Positions 1-12,116 of a DNA stretch of 64,000 bases are shown piece after piece. This DNA is from Loxodes magnus (lineage: Eukaryota > Ciliophora > Karyorelictea > Loxodida > Loxodidae). Where the stretch lies: positions 806,001 through 870,000 of the forward strand of contig CAMPDV010000018.1 in NCBI GenBank assembly GCA_946699065.1. The letters run 5' to 3'. The position numbers were made by a program, and so were the translations under genes. Below the pieces are notes generated by a model. That model saw nothing but the letters and a program-made list of their open reading frames with translations. It was not told the DNA's origin and ran no database searches. Within the stretch, counting starts at the first letter, position 1; every line of letters starts with the position of its first letter.

Positions 1-1166
1 TATAAGTCAAAACTATAGAAGGAATTGCTTGCTGTTTTTAAGCTTTATATGCTTATTATATAACATTGCCTCTCTACTTTTCAAAAATAAACTAGACCAT
101 ATTTTGTAAAGATTGTATTTTATTATCGTAATTTTCTCTTATTTTTTCTAAGTCAATATTTTGTTAGTCACCAGAAATTTAAAATTCTTACTATTTATTG
201 AGTTAGTTATTTTGCATCTAGATAATTTTCTTCTACTCTTAAGATTCTTTTTATAATTTTTAAATTGTTTAATCTAATTTTGATTGATTTTCTTCCAAAA
301 CTCTAATCCTTTCTTAAAATATGCTGCTTGTAATTGAACTTTTAAACTCACTGTTTTCATTATCTTCTTTCTTAGATTTTTCTTTTTTAATACTTTTACT
401 TTATGGCCCCTGTTATTCAAGTAGCTTTAGAATTTGAGTATAATGAGAAGTACTGGTTTAAACACTTTGTTCTAAAATATAGAAGTTTTCTGTAAGTTTG
501 TTAATGTCATTATTTATTTAGGCTATCAAAACTTAATTTTGCTCATCGGACTAGTTTATATTGCTTATTTTATCTTTTAAACTATTTAAATCCTTGCTAA
601 TGAAGCCAAGTTGATTTTTGTTATCTATATCGCTTTGCCAAACCAAAGATTCCATTTTTCTAAAAAGTTCAGACTAGTTTTATGTAGAAATTTATTATAG
701 TTCTTATTATATTTCTTAAATTTTTTAACTAAAAGAATCTACTATTGGCTATTAACTTAACTCCAATTAATCTGACAGATGCTAGACAGATAATGGCGTT
801 TAGTGTGTGTTAGCCTATGCTAATTCTTCTTCCTCCCTATATAAAAACTTACATAAAGGAACTTTCAAACTAGCATATTTTAAAATGCTGCTTGTAATCT
901 TTTAAATGGAACTGCTCATAACATCTTTCGCATTTTATTATCAAGGTTTCTATTACTTTTCTTATTTTGATATCGACATCTTTAGGAGGTTCTTCAGTTT
1001 AGCAAGAATAACATTTAGAAGTGGTTGAATTATACTGAAAGCAAGTAAAGCAAAATACGTTTGAACATTTAGAGCATTCCACAGGATTTTCAACCACCAT
1101 TTAGCATTATTTGCATAAATACTCTTGAGGAATAGGACTTACGAATATTTCACATGGATAACCCAT
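1..1166 (-). CDS. RING/TRAF zinc-finger coiled-coil protein (C-terminus beyond left edge)
   Basis: Starts at ATG 1166 and runs off the left edge. Seen: residues about 18-60 carry a RING-type set of cysteines (CKQCQ, CSKCSNVFCFTC, CYSC), and residues 73-100 a TRAF-type finger (IKCERCYEQFHLKDYKQHF..C). The rest is a long glutamine-rich coiled coil. A 16-nt intron (837-852, GTAAGT..TATAG) joins the finger region to the coiled coil; without its removal the frame is lost, and with it the reading stays protein-like to the edge. Known of the family: RING plus TRAF fingers followed by coiled coil are typical of E3 ubiquitin ligases of the TRAF type, which ciliates have in many copies. Inference: a cytosolic E3-like adaptor. 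Substrate unknown. Glutamine is mostly TAA/TAG here. Confidence 0.82.
837..852 (-). other. 16-nt spliceosomal intron
   Basis: On the minus strand it reads GTAAGTTTTTATATAG. Removing it joins two coding frames of the RING/TRAF protein within the codon ATG. Among the shortest introns seen in any eukaryote; heterotrich ciliates are known for 15-16 nt introns. Confidence 0.85.
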
Positions 1167-2060
1167 TTTTATATTTGATTTATGCCTAGTTAAATATAAA
1201 TAATGGGAGATACCCATTGATTCTATTTATTAAGTTATAAGCAGATTATACTTTAAAAAGACTTATAAAAGAGTTATCTCTTGCTTTTATCAATATTACA
1301 TATTGGCTTTAACTGTTATCTTCCTTAATCATATCCTACTAAATATTTATTTCTAGTTCATTCATAAATAATCAGTTTAAGTCTTTTTATTTAAGTGTCC
1401 TTTAGCCTTGTATAATAACTCTCATTATTTTGCTTTTGGTATGAAATTAAAGGAATTAAAATAAAAAGGGGTAATTTTCATAATTTCTACATGTAATTTT
1501 GTAAATTAAGCTTGATTTAAAAATATTTAAATAAAGTAGCAACTTAAGGACTGAGCACTTAGAAGGAATTTCCATTAAATTATCTATCATAAGATATTTA
1601 ATAATGAAAAACTATAAATGCAAACTAGTTATTTTAAATAATATACAAGACAATCAAAATATATATTTTTCATCTAATAGCCATAGAACTTATTAAGAAT
1701 TAATTAGATAAAGCTAATAAAAGTAATTCAAATACCATTCTTCTATTCAAATCTTTAAGATAAGTATAGTTGCATTTAAGAGTGGATTAAATTAACTTGA
1801 GAGAAATAATGATGGTAAATGTTGAAATTGAAGTTATTACATAAATTTAGAAGATAACTATGTAATTAAATATATCTAACTATTATTTAATATTCATTTG
1901 CATTAAGCTTATCCTTATTATATGTAGCACTTTGATATTTCATTAATTTTCTAATTTTTATTTATTAATATCTTATAAATAATATACAGCTGGAGCTGTC
2001 TGATTGAAATTAATTTAGATAAAGATAGTAGGATGATGGCAAATTAATTAATTAAATAAT
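1167..2060. other. intergenic, AT-rich
   Basis: Lies upstream of the RING gene and downstream of RAD21. Contains short homopolymer and TTAATTAA-like runs. No gene, RNA or repeat could be supported on either strand. Confidence 0.6.
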
Positions 2061-4052
2061 TCATAGACTACTCTGTAAATTTTTATGAAATAATGGACCT
2101 TTAGATATGATGATGTCCGCAAAAATGTTTTCTTGGTCCAACAATATACAATTTTTTCCATTTAAAACTAAAAGTTCAATAAAGCATCCTGCAACGTTCT
2201 TTCTATCTTGTCCAGCTGCTAAATCATCATAATTTATCTTTTCTTATTATCCCATTTTATTTTGTAAAAGTTTTAACATTTTAATTGTCCTAAGTGATCA
2301 TTGATTAGGTTTGTCTAGAGAAATGGGACCTTAAGAAAATTCTATATCTATTTCGATTTCTTCTTCAGCTTGCTATACCTCTGTAATATTTTAATCAACT
2401 GCTTATTAAGAATCCTCGGCATCAAAAAGTTATACTTCGTTAGTATCATTTTAATTTTAGTTAGATTTTTCTTTAGTCAATTGATTTGAAACTTTTATAT
2501 CTTCTCTTTTTTCTTATAATTATTCTACCTTCGCAATGTTATCCTATTCCTACTTGTATAAATTTGAGATTTAAATGGGTATTTCTTCATTTTTTTAAAT
2601 TATATCTATCTTATTAGCATTTACTTCTTTTTACTCTTCAACTTAATTAACTTGCTAATTTTATAAAACCTCAATCTCGCCTTTTATCTAGTTTGTATTC
2701 TCAAGAAATTATAGAACTTCTTTATCTTGCATCACAGGATTTTCTTAATTAAGCTAACTATTTAAAGGCGAAAGTTAGACAATTTAATCCTCTTCTTGAT
2801 AAACCTAATCTTAAATGGAATAGTCATTCTTTTTCTAAGACTAATCTTATGTACCTTCTTATAACTAAGATTTGACTTCTTCTATATTTAACATTTATTT
2901 ATAATTCTTTAGTTTATTTCCGTTTTAGTAGAATTCTTCTAACTCAGGAGCTAAAGTTAATGTTTGCTAGGCTAAAACATCAGTTCCTTCTTCTTCGGTA
3001 AATGGAGAGTAGAATATTGTGCCTTTAACAATGCCGTTGCTATCTTGCTTTTCATAGTTGTTAATAATATTATTATTACTATTTTTATTATTAATCTTTC
3101 TAAACTAAAAACCAACTTTCCTTTATTCTTTTTCCTTAATTTTAACTGTTTCTTCTTACCTACTTTCTTTTTTACTTTTTTTTCCTAAAAGATTTTAATT
3201 TTATTGGGATTAGCATTATTCTATTCCTTAATCAACTTCTTATTAATGGATAGATACTTCTTCTTAGCCTAATTATTGTTTATTTCTTCTTAGCAAATCT
3301 AAATCTTCTTAATCAGCAAATTCATTTTATTCTACTTGCAAATTATGATCAACATCTTAATTCTAAAGATCTTAAACTAACTCATTTTTTATCTTTTCTT
3401 AGTGTTCAGCTTATTCCACTTGCTAATGCTAATTTTATGGATTTGCAGCATTTTAGTTTTCCATTACTTCCATAGGTTCTCTTACTAAGCCTAATTATTA
3501 CTGAGCAATTGCTTCATCTATATCTTCTAAAAATCTATCTTAAATACCGAACTCCAAATTCCTTTATAAACTCTGCTGAGTAACTTAGCTCTGCGTATTT
3601 TTAAGTTCCTATTCGTCCATTGTAATTTCTTCAGGTGCTGCTATATTTCTTGGTATTTCTAATTATTCTCTTACTATTGCTTACGTAAGAGGAATAAAAT
3701 CACTAGCAGGAAAGTTTATACTGCTTAGTTATCTTTTTTAACTCAGATTAAAAAATTTGCTATTAAGACTCTGTAAAATGCTAGTAGGTTCTAATTTGAA
3801 GCCTTCTTTAAGCCTATCCATTATTTCTTCAGCTTCAGATAAGAATAAAACTACTTTTTTATTATAAATCTTTATAACTCCAACAAGAAGATGTCCACTA
3901 ACTCTTAAACTCAAAGTTTGTTCAATACTTTTCATAGATTCTATAGATTCTTTTAGATCATGTTATGTATAATTAGCTCTTGAAAGTTTCTTATCTCAAT
4001 GAGCTGCTAATCAAACTTTTGCTAACGGTCCTTTTTTCTAAGCTGCCAACAT
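2061..4052 (-). CDS. RAD21: cohesin kleisin subunit RAD21/SCC1
   Basis: 663 residues, one exon, ATG 4052 to TGA 2063-2061. The N-terminus carries the kleisin signature KGPLAKVWLAAHWDKK, then SLRVSGHLLVGVIKIYNKK, which bind the SMC3 head in known cohesins. The C-terminal 70-100 residues are the winged helix that binds the SMC1 head (QDRKNVAGCFIELLVLNGK, IFADIIISKGPLF). The middle is long, acidic and Q/N-rich, as usual for the separase-cleaved linker. Both tryptophans of the N-terminal motif (residues 14 and 19) are TGA codons, direct proof that TGA means Trp here; another TGA near residue 600 also reads as Trp. REC8, the meiotic paralogue, is the alternative; the sequence alone does not separate them firmly. 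Role: ring closure in sister-chromatid cohesion in the nucleus. Confidence 0.93.
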
Positions 4053-4568
4053 ATTAATGACTAATTTTTTAATTCTATACTTGAAAACCAAATTCAAAGC
4101 TTATTTATTAGACAATTCAATTTGAATTTTCTTTATTATCTTAAAAAAAATAAAGCAAATTTCAAAATAGTAAGGTTTTTATACTTTAAATAGCAGATCT
4201 TGCTTACTTAAATATGTAGATATCATAATGCTTATTTAACTCTCACTCATTCACTATTATCTTAAGTTACTTATGCTCTTAAATATTTTCATTTTATCTT
4301 CTTTGTTATAGATATTCTTACTTATCTAAGCTTTTAACCACTTAGACGAAAAATTATGTTACCTTTAAATTAATTTTACAAGCTGTTAATTCTAAGTTTC
4401 GAAAGTTAGATATATAAACTAAAGGGTTTCTTACTTTGATAGATTCTAAGATTATGAGTATATTATTAAGGTATAAAGATATTAGAATATAAAATGAAGA
4501 TAGGAAGCGAAATAGAGCTGAATAATGAATAGATAAGGAATAAAAGATAATAAATTGTATTAAATTGT
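4053..4568. other. intergenic, AT-rich
   Basis: Between the RAD21 start and the end of the EF-hand gene, both on the minus strand. It should hold the RAD21 promoter, but no motif is recognisable. Confidence 0.55.
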
Positions 4569-5447
4569 TCATATTTCTTCATACTTTTTAGAGGCAAAGA
4601 AAGGTAAAATATTAGTAGTCGCCAACTGTCTTCTTTGCTAATTTGAAGAAAAGCTCCTAGCTTTAACTATGCTCTTTTGGGATGAACCCATTAATTATTG
4701 TTATAGTTCATTAAATTTAACTCCCATTTTATGAAACTTCTTGCTATTTTATCCAGCAAGCATTGTACAAAACTCTTTAAAGTCTATATATCCATTTCTG
4801 TCTTTATCAAGATACATAAAAACTTTCACAATATCGCTTATTGACATTCTTATATTAAAAACCTGTAGTCCTTTGGTGAACTCCTACAAACTCAATCTCC
4901 CATCTTTGTTATTATCGAATATATAAAAGGCATTGGGGAATTCTATATATTTTTGTCGCATTCATTAGATCACTTAAAAACAGAGTTGCTCGACATCATC
5001 TTTTCCATCCATTTATTTATAGATTTTTCCTAAATAAACATTATTTCCTTATGTGATTTTTCCTAGAACTTAGACTCTTATAGAAGGCCATTTGTTTCAT
5101 CCTATCATTTTTTTCTCAAGGTCTTAAATTCCAACTACCCCAGATCCTTTGTCTATTTACTAGAACTAAGAAATTATAAATTATCAGTCCTATTTAGTCA
5201 AGTTGACCCTAGAGGATTGCATAACTCATGATCCATCATTTCTTCTTGTTAAAGCTTCAATGGCTAATTGATATTTTATAAATCCATTCTATACAAACTA
5301 ATGTATATTTCTTCTCTACGAGGGATTAAAGGTTATTTTTAAAAGAGCAAGCTGGGATAGAAAGAATTTGAAAGGTACCTATCCAGTTTAATCAATATCT
5401 TGTTTCTTAAACAATTCCAAAAGCAACGGTTTTACACTTGGATCCAT
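4569..5447 (-). CDS. EF-hand calcium-binding protein
   Basis: 292 residues from ATG 5447 to TGA 4571-4569, no frame change inside. Two paired EF-hands are clear near residues 175-235: loops DNNKDGRLSLQEF and DKDRNGYIDFKEF, both with the usual acidic and glycine positions. The N-terminal half has a weaker EF-like start (DIDQTGQVPFKFF). The tail is basic and serine-rich. No kinase or phosphatase domain is present, so this is probably a calcium sensor or adaptor; its target is unknown. The true start may be further upstream: the reading FIEQLIVAKQQAYQEANSGR in another frame (about 5514-5600) joins this frame if a 20-nt GT..AG segment (5513-5494) is spliced out. I could not fix a first exon, so the conservative start is given. 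Confidence 0.8.
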
Positions 5448-5955
5448 TTATAATCAATTTTAACTATTATTACTTATTTGAAACTTTATTTGCCTCTTAT
5501 TAAATATCGCTACTATGTCTATTTTATAAGGCCTCTTCTACCACTATTTGCTTCCTGATAAGCCTATTACTTTGCTACAATCAACTGTTCAATAAACTAT
5601 ATATCTATCTGCTTACTGAAATGATAAATAATTCATAAACTTTATTAGTATGATCAAATGATGATTCTTACCTAGCTTATTTAATAAAGCTTTCAATAAT
5701 AAATTTATTTAATAAAATGAGTCTAGAGAAATAAGCTTAAAAAGTTAATTTTTTACGCTAATTGTTTTATTTAACTAAGCTGAAAGGTAAGCACTGAATA
5801 ACTTAATTTAGATTAATTGTTTTATTTAATATTATAGCTTTATTAAATCTTATTGAATCTAATACTTTAACTAAATCTTGATTTAATTATTTAATTTCAG
5901 TTAAATAGTGAGGGAATTAGTGGAAAATGAGTAAAGAGTATATTAATGAATTTAA
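5448..5955. other. mostly non-coding gap, possible 5' exon of the EF-hand gene
   Basis: AT-rich between about 5640 and 5955. The part from 5450 to 5640 is richer in G and reads protein-like on the minus strand, so it may hold 5' coding sequence of the EF-hand gene. The cyclin frame also stays open here until TGA at 5583-5581. Confidence 0.45.
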
Positions 5956-7023
5956 TTAAAATTTAGTTTTTTAACTTCTGCTTTCAGTTTCTGGATTAAT
6001 ATTAATATCTTGGTTTTCTTCAGTTTTTTTATCCTCTTATTTTGGCTAAGGATTTTCAAGGAATTTAATTAGATTACGCTTTCCCGTTAGTTCGAAATTA
6101 TATTTTTTTTAACAAGAAAAAAGTTGAATATATGGAAACTTTCCTATATAATGAAGTAGTACGTCCCCATATTTATATTCGCCACTAACGAAATCATCTA
6201 AGTTTAATTTCAGATGTCTAAAGGCAGATGGAATATCATTTTAGCGTTCAAGTGCAAAAAATGCAGCCATCATTGAAGTTATAGCTAATTAACTTGGACG
6301 TCAGAAAGAGAAAGTATCATCCAATTATGCTAATGTCATAAAGATAGTAGTTAAGCGTCTAAATTTATTTGTAATCCTCTTAAACTAAGCAAAGTATTAG
6401 TTAAGAAACTCTAAGCAAGTAGGAATTCTTAATTTTCATTTAAGTGAGTTTAGAATTTCTTATTCACATTTGAATATTAGTTCCTCTGATATTACTTCAT
6501 TGAATACTCCTCTATTTCGAAAATGTTTTGGCTAAGAACCTGGATCTTCTAATTTGATAGCAAGGAAAAGACTAGTAATTCCAATTAGATCCAATTTTTT
6601 CCTAGAAATTTCTTAATTGCTTGCAAATTAATCAATGTATTGATTAAAAATTTAAACTGCTAGAAAGAAACTTTCATCTGAATGCTTCATATTATTTTGC
6701 ACAAACAGCATATTATCCACTACTACTGCTCTTTCTTTAAGAATAGTTCTTTTATTCCTGGCTTATTCCATTTAGTACAAATTATGCAAAATTTCATTCC
6801 CGTAAACTTATTAAATCCCCTAATTCATGTCATCTAAATTCTTCTTCAGAATAGTTTCTTACACAGTCATAGGTCTCCTCCTAGTGATGATTATATTATT
6901 TCCAGATACTTCTTTATTATGTCTCTTTCTACGAACACAAACAATTTATGATTAGTTGATACGTCTTTCTTGCTAATCAAGAGTGGTTTAATGAAAACTA
7001 GGGTTTTCTTATTAAGATTGCAT
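5956..7023 (-). CDS. cyclin (A/B-like, two cyclin folds)
   Basis: About 355 residues from ATG 7023. The first cyclin fold spans residues about 80-205: the MLFVQNNMKHSDESFFLAV segment and LDLIGITSLFLAIKLED are the characteristic helices, followed by ILNSLKWKLRIPTCLEFL, which resembles the L..L..PT...FL hinge of A/B cyclins. A second helical fold follows to about residue 310, then an acidic Q-rich tail. No destruction box is evident at the N-terminus, which is basic. Two Trp residues (in SLKWKLR and SFWRPSQ) are TGA. The 3' end is uncertain: no in-frame TGA occurs until 5581, while coding-like composition stops at TAA 5958-5956, used here as the end. Role: activating partner of a cyclin-dependent kinase. 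A CDKL-type kinase lies next upstream on the same strand. Confidence 0.85.
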
Positions 7024-7718
7024 ATATTTATTAGATACTTAAGATTTAAGCACTTAAATATCTCATATATACGTTAAAAATCTATTGTATCTTTAAGAAA
7101 GATACTTACCTAATTTATAACTCTACTAATCTAAACTACTAAAATAGGGTTACAGACTATGATATCCTTTAAATTAATGATTGTATAAAGAATGTTCAAA
7201 ATACTAGAGAGATAGTACCTAATGATTAGGATAGATTGTCCTTATGATTATAAAAACTAATATTTATTTATCTTTTATAGATTCTTACTAACTGTCAATA
7301 CTAAATCAAATCAGAATGACTCATTAAATAATTAAGGATTTGACTTTAATTTATTGCTTTTGTTCTATTATCACTATTTTATACATTTTAACTTGCTGAA
7401 TAAAAAGATCTTAATAAGAGCTGAATAAGTAAATTAGAGCCAAGTAAAGATATTTAGGTTAGTAAATAATAAATAAATTATACTTAGTATACAAGTTTAT
7501 CTAAGCTAGGTAATTATCACTTACCTCTCTTTATTTCGACTTTATGATATCCTTTATATATTTATGGGTCATAGCAAGTTAACTTATCTAAATAATGTAA
7601 CGTATCCTAGGCCTATTTGATTTTTAGATTGATATTACTATCTGATAAATAGATAAGATTGTTAAAATTTTAAGTGTTATAGATTTAATTTTACATAGAA
7701 ATAAATAATTATAATGTT
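7024..7718. other. intergenic, AT-rich
   Basis: Upstream of the cyclin and downstream of the kinase. The kinase frame is open to TGA 7571-7569, but composition is non-coding. A single CTAACCCTAAG string near 7746, just outside this gap, is too short to call telomeric. Confidence 0.5.
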
Positions 7719-9275
7719 TTAGTGCTTCTTCCAAAACTGACCTACCTAACCCTAAGCAGCTTAATTATCAGCATATTCATTTTTATTATCTTTTTTCCTT
7801 GCGGCTAATTTTTCTACTTCTTTTTCCTCCTCGAAAGCTGCTTATTTAATAGATTTTTACTAAAATTTGGACTTCTAGTATACATATAGATCTTAAGGAG
7901 TTAAATTGTTACTTTTTACAATGACAGGAAAATTGTGAGTTATAGTTTGTTCCTTAATATTATTTTCCATCTTGTACTATTTGCTTCCTCTACTAGAGAT
8001 TCCTTCCCTTGATTAAGTATCTTTCATTTTATTAAATTTGACTTATTTTTCAATTGATTCATCAAGTTTCTTTTTCTATTGCTGCTAGAATTTTTTTTAT
8101 TATTATTCAAGCATAGCTCCAATATTATTCTCCTTATATTTTTATTTGTCCATTCTCTGCTTTGCTTCTCTCTATGCTTACTCGTATTTTGCTTGAAAAT
8201 TTAATTTGCCAGATGATTTTCTAATCTCTTTACCATCTCAAGGTTCCAATTAGGTAACTTAGCTTCCATTCCTGCTTACTTACTTACTAGATATTTCTTT
8301 AGGAGTCACTTAATTGAATTTTTTAGTACCTTATCTTGAAACAGACTCAGTTCTACTATTGTTATCTTATTGCATTTTTTACATAAACTCTTCATTGAGA
8401 CCTTCAAAATAGGGATGCTACAAAGCTGCTAAAGATGAAATTCTTTCATTTCCATCTAATTTTAATAACGACTTTAAAAAGTTGAGGGCATTCTTAGAAA
8501 GCTTTCCTAAATATCTCTTTTCTAGAGATTCTAATTTTTGCATTTCAGGAAATTTGAGTCCAATAAATCTAGGATTTCTTTGAAAAAGATCATTTTGCTC
8601 AGGAGTTAATTACCCTAAAACCTTTTAAATTACATATAGTTGATCTATGTCACTTGAACCTGGAAACAAAGGCTGTCCATCAGTTAGTTCTCCCATAATG
8701 CATCCTATAGCTCAAATATCAACAGGCCGACCATATGCTCCTCCTAAAAGAAGCTCAGGAGATCTATATCACCTTGTCGCTACATATTCAGTGAGTACAG
8801 TAGGCTTTACTGGCAATGTTCTAGCAAAACCAAAATCGCAAAGTTTTAATTAATGATCAAAAGATACAAGCAAATTTTCAGGTTTGATGTCTCTATGGAT
8901 AATATCTTAATTATGACAATGATCTATTGCTTTACAAAGCTAAAAAATATACTTTCTTACTAATTCAGGTGGCACTCCATTTGGCTTTGACTCAAGAACT
9001 TCTAATAAATTTTAGTCTACAAATTCAAATACTAAATGTATTCGCTTTTTATAGCGATAAAAATCCTTTAAAAGGACTATATTATCATGTTTTAGCATCT
9101 TTAGTACTTTGAGCTCCCTATAAGAGGTCTTTCTCGTCACTTCATCATCCTCTGATTCTTTAAAACGTTTTATAGCTACAAATTCGCCTGTTTCTTTGTC
9201 TCTGCATTTTAGCACTTCTCCATATACTCCTTCGCCTACTATTCCAATTGGTTGATACTTAGAATTCTTCTTCAT
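7719..9275 (-). CDS. CDKL-type (cyclin-dependent kinase-like) Ser/Thr kinase
   Basis: About 518 residues, ATG 9275. Kinase domain at residues about 7-290: glycine loop GEGVYGEV (14-21), VAIKRF with Lys36, HRDIKPEN catalytic loop, DFGFART, and the activation segment TEYVATRWYRSPELLL, which carries the T-E-Y motif typical of CDKL and MAPK-like kinases; then VDIWAIGCIMGEL. The W of ATRWYR and of VDIW are TGA. The C-terminal 200 residues are Q-rich, basic coiled coil (repeated EAKQRMDKQ-like segments). In other eukaryotes and ciliates CDKL kinases act on cilia and flagella length, which would fit a ciliate; that is inference. The end is placed at TAA 7721-7719 where coding composition stops; the next in-frame TGA is at 7571-7569. 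Confidence 0.9.
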
Positions 9276-11507
9276 TTTTAATAGATAAATGATTACTTTT
9301 ATTTTAATTCGAAACCTAAACAAATTGCTCAAATCAATAAACCAGATAAGCAATTTAAGTAAACTAATCAGAGACTCAAAATATAGCAGCTTTAATAATA
9401 GTAAATATGCTTATGCTTAGACGATTATTACAATGTCATCATTCTTACTTAAATCTAACTCACTAGCATTTCCTTATCTAATATTCAATATATTTACCAT
9501 CCTTCTTATTTTATTTATTAAGGTAATCACTTTATAATGTTACTTTGCAAGGAAACTAAAAATTCAAGTTATTAAAGTATTTAAAAAGGACTGGAAAAGT
9601 AAAAATATTGCTAATGATAGATTGAATATACTTGGAAAGCAATAGAAGTATTAATAGAAGGATATTATTAACTAGTATTAAATTTAATACCCTTATCCTT
9701 TAAATACTACTAGCACTTACATTTCACTTTTAAAATTAAATTCTAGATTAAGTTTGTTAGGAGTGCTTCATACCTATTTAAGAAATATAAGTATAACGAA
9801 TAAATAAGTACTAATCAAGCCTAATAATATAATTATAGAGAGCTAAAAGCTTCAATTTATATAGTTAATATATTCAATAATTTGTTGAAATTAACGAAGT
9901 TCAAACTTACAAAAGGTTTATTACCCAATATAGCTAAATCAGTATAAAACGATATTGGTAGGAAGATTATATAACTATACGAAAATAATATCTTTATTTA
10001 AAAAACAAAAAAGATTAAATATATAATTACATTTTTAGTTCTACCTCAAATTTTTATTATTCTTTACCTAAAAATTCCTTTATTTTTTAATATAATTCTA
10101 TCTTTATTTTTAATGGATGACTTATTAAAGCACACTTAAACTCATTATTATTAATTAATTTATAATATTTAATAATAATTTTCTAGCTTCATTTTTATAC
10201 AACTGCGTAGTAAATGAATAAGGAGGCTTAGAAAAGTTTGAATATATGCTTATTAAACATAATTAAAAGATAATTAGCTATTTATAATCAATATTTTGGT
10301 TTAAATGCTTCCTTCTTTTGTTTGCTGGAGGCATAAATTATTCATTCTTTACACATTTTAAATGTTCCTTAAAAATAATTTTATGTATTATATATATCTA
10401 ATAGCTAGGATATACAATTCTTTGACTATATTAAATAAATTATCTTTCTATAAATAATAGTACAATAGAACTAACTTATAAGCCTTCTTTACTATAGCTC
10501 TCCAATATTTGCTATAGCTGTATGCTTATTTAATGGCTAGATATTAAAACTTCAGTTAAGTTGAATATTAAAAGTAAAGAATGATAAAATAATTAAATAT
10601 TAATACTTTAGCATATATATCTTAATGTCCAAATCCTATTAAATCATTACCTTTCATATTTATTCCATAGTTATTATCATTCTTAGATCTTTAATTCAAT
10701 AAAGCTAAATCTTTACCTATTTCTACCTTATATTTTAAGTAAAAAGCAATTCAATTACAGTTTATAATATAAAAGCTTAATATAGCGAATGAAAAATGCA
10801 TAATAAAAATATCTTAAATTAGATATTAAAAGAAGCAAAATAATGATAGAAGCTTGTATAATAACTGCTTTGGTCTAATTAGTAGATTTTAGAATATCCA
10901 AACAGTCTGTTTTTAATTTAAGCTTTGTACTTATGCAAGAATAATAGCTTGTAATTAAAAAATTCTATGAGATAGAAGCATGCATTAATATGGCTAGATT
11001 AATATTCCATAGCACTGCTTTTATTAAGTTTAAACCTTTATTATTTAAAACAAGTTTGCTTTTTTGTAATTTATAAGCTACTTCTTTATGCTAAATGCTT
11101 CTCTTAATTGACTAAATACTAATTTAAAAATTAACAATAAGTATATGACAGAAAAGATATAGGCCATAAGCCTGCTATAGGAATAATTTCTTTAATATTT
11201 AGGCAAATTACACCAATTAGAACCCAAACACAGAAATAAAGCTTATTCATTAGATTTTAAAGGATATGTATTGTTAGTGCTAGAAGTTAGAATGATTATC
11301 TTATTAAGTATTCTAGAGCGATTAACTAAGATGATTATTTTAAGAAATTAATATAGTCATTTAAACTCAGTTATTTGAGTCCTCTTGAATCAGCCTCTTT
11401 TACTTTGATGATTATGAATATAGGTTTAAGAATAGTGTTGTATTGAATTATGTAAAAGATTTTGAAATATGATAATTAAATAATTATTCTAGATAATATT
11501 TAGTAAA
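9276..11507. other. long AT-rich gap with one doubtful ORF
   Basis: Apart from the doubtful ORF at 9433-9888 nothing can be supported. Both strands are open in the ciliate code over long distances simply because only TGA could stop them. Confidence 0.5.
9433..9888 (+). CDS. doubtful small membrane protein
   Basis: 151 codons from ATG 9433 to TGA 9886-9888. The first 35 residues hold a hydrophobic stretch (LIFNIFTILLILFIKVI) followed by a basic segment (KVFKKDWKSKNIANDRL), a plausible single-pass membrane protein. It lies divergent to the kinase gene, 157 nt away. Against it: the second half is AT-driven and unremarkable, there is no family resemblance, and random AT-rich DNA stays open in this code. 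Confidence 0.3.
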
Positions 11508-12116
11508 ATGAAGTATAGAGTAGAATTAAAAGTAAGGACTATTTAAAAAGATTCTAAGAATGTAACCTTTACGCAGCAGTTATTAAGGTTATCTTTTAAA
11601 GCAAACTAACTCTAATCCAATAAATCCCTATTTAAGAAAAAACTCCTAGGAACCGGATAAAGTTTTAGTGAATGTTGTATAAAGGAAGATAAACCTTAAG
11701 ACTCATCTGCTTCAGGCTAAAATTATTCGAATTTAAAATAAAGTAATAAAAGTCCTAATTAGTAAATAAAGAATGAGTATAACTTATAAGAAAGAACTAC
11801 TAACAAAAATGATATTAATAAAAGCAATGGCTAAGAAGTTTAAAACTAAGAAGGAACAAGTTATAATCCAAGTGAATAGTTTTACACTGTTAATGAGAAT
11901 GATATTTTTGAATAATAAAAAAAATAATCATCTAACAACCTGAATTTCGAAGATGATAGCTTTAAGAGTGTAATTTCAGAAACAAATTAATAGAATAATA
12001 ATTTTCTTTAATTAGCTTTCTTAATACTAAGCTTATTCTTTTAGCTACCTTTTTAATAATAATACTTAAGTAATAAAGAGGATCTACTACTAATTTGGTT
12101 TTTCATGATAGAGTGA
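11508..12116 (+). CDS. hypothetical Q/N/S-rich protein
   Basis: 202 residues from ATG 11508 to TGA 12114-12116. Basic N-terminus (MKYRVELKVRTIQKDSKN), a middle rich in Ser, Asn, Gln and acidic residues, and a hydrophobic C-terminal segment (FLQLAFLILSLFFQLPF) that could be a tail anchor. Glutamine is nearly all TAA/TAG. Codon make-up clearly differs from the flanking AT-rich DNA, which supports a gene, but I recognise no family. The hydrophobic tail could be read-through of a TAA stop, in which case the protein ends near 12000. Stands alone in a gene-poor stretch. Confidence 0.6.

Noticed and set aside
7740-7760. CCTAACCCTAAG resembling a telomeric repeat
   Set aside because: A single partial unit inside the kinase gene's 3' coding part; no tandem array.
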